From Candidatus Omnitrophota bacterium (GTDB lineage Bacteria > Omnitrophota > Gorgyraeia > 1-14-0-20-64-10), in the NCBI GenBank assembly GCA_023248095.1, contig JAHFFF010000115.1:1-5641 (forward strand): a stretch of DNA of 5,641 nucleotides. Direction: 5' to 3'. This document shows, one piece after another, positions 5,633-5,641 of the stretch. The notes below the pieces were generated by a model that saw only the letters and a program-made list of their open reading frames with translations, searched no databases and was not told the origin of the DNA. The translations under genes were made by a program, and so were the position numbers. The stretch's first letter is position 1; every line of letters starts with the position of its first letter.

Positions 5633-5641
5633 GGATTGTGG
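5629..5641 (+). CDS. acpS: Start of the next gene, probably holo-ACP synthase (5' fragment only)
   Basis: Only four codons and one base are present, reading Met-Arg-Ile-Val and a fifth codon starting with G. ATG overlaps the pdxJ stop as ATGA and has a strong Shine-Dalgarno, so a gene almost certainly begins here. The acpS identity rests on context, because pdxJ-acpS is a very common pair. It also rests on the start: AcpS proteins often begin M-x-I-x-G, and codon five beginning with G allows Gly. NnrD/YjeF-type proteins, the other frequent neighbour, often begin MRIVT, which is excluded by this G. AcpS transfers the 4'-phosphopantetheine arm of CoA to acyl carrier protein. Confidence 0.5.

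Noticed and set aside
1..5641. Mobile element, CRISPR array, attachment site or genuinely new defence-type system
   Set aside because: There are no transposase, integrase, terminal repeats or spaced direct repeats. Every gene except the small LarE-like one is a standard housekeeping gene.

Overview
This window is a tightly packed, single-direction (+ strand) block of bacterial housekeeping genes with GC-rich coding sequence. It holds no mobile element, CRISPR array or long non-coding stretch. In order: the 3' part of mnmA (tRNA 2-thiouridylase); a small gene whose product resembles the C-terminal domain of LarE alone; a tRNA with anticodon CAU; tilS (tRNA-Ile lysidine synthetase); ftsH (membrane AAA+ zinc protease); folP (dihydropteroate synthase); pdxJ (pyridoxine 5'-phosphate synthase); and the first codons of another gene, probably acpS.

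The first third concerns tRNA. MnmA and TilS are both PP-loop ATPases that modify anticodon bases, and a CAU tRNA lies between them. Spacing is extreme: mnmA and the small gene share ATGA, the tRNA begins 2 nt after the small gene's stop, and tilS begins 7 nt after the tRNA ends. The rest follows an order I recall from several Gram-negative phyla (tilS-ftsH-folP ... pdxJ-acpS). Here folP and pdxJ abut directly, with none of the cdaA-ybbR-glmM genes that I recall lying between them in relatives such as Geobacter. The block therefore serves tRNA modification, membrane proteolysis, folate, vitamin B6 and possibly acyl-carrier-protein activation.

The organism is a bacterium with a fairly GC-rich genome. 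Gene order, an FtsH with a short insertion before Walker B and a TilS without the C-terminal extension suggest an uncultured-type Gram-negative lineage (Omnitrophota/PVC, Nitrospirota or Desulfobacterota-like). This is a weak guess from memory and no lineage marker is decisive.

Most of the window is ordinary. The parts worth a second look are the lone LarE-tail gene, the tRNA wedged between coding regions with almost no spacer, the absence of a Shine-Dalgarno before tilS and ftsH (with a promoter-like -10 just before ftsH), and the shortened folP-pdxJ junction. I see no evidence for a wholly new biological system.
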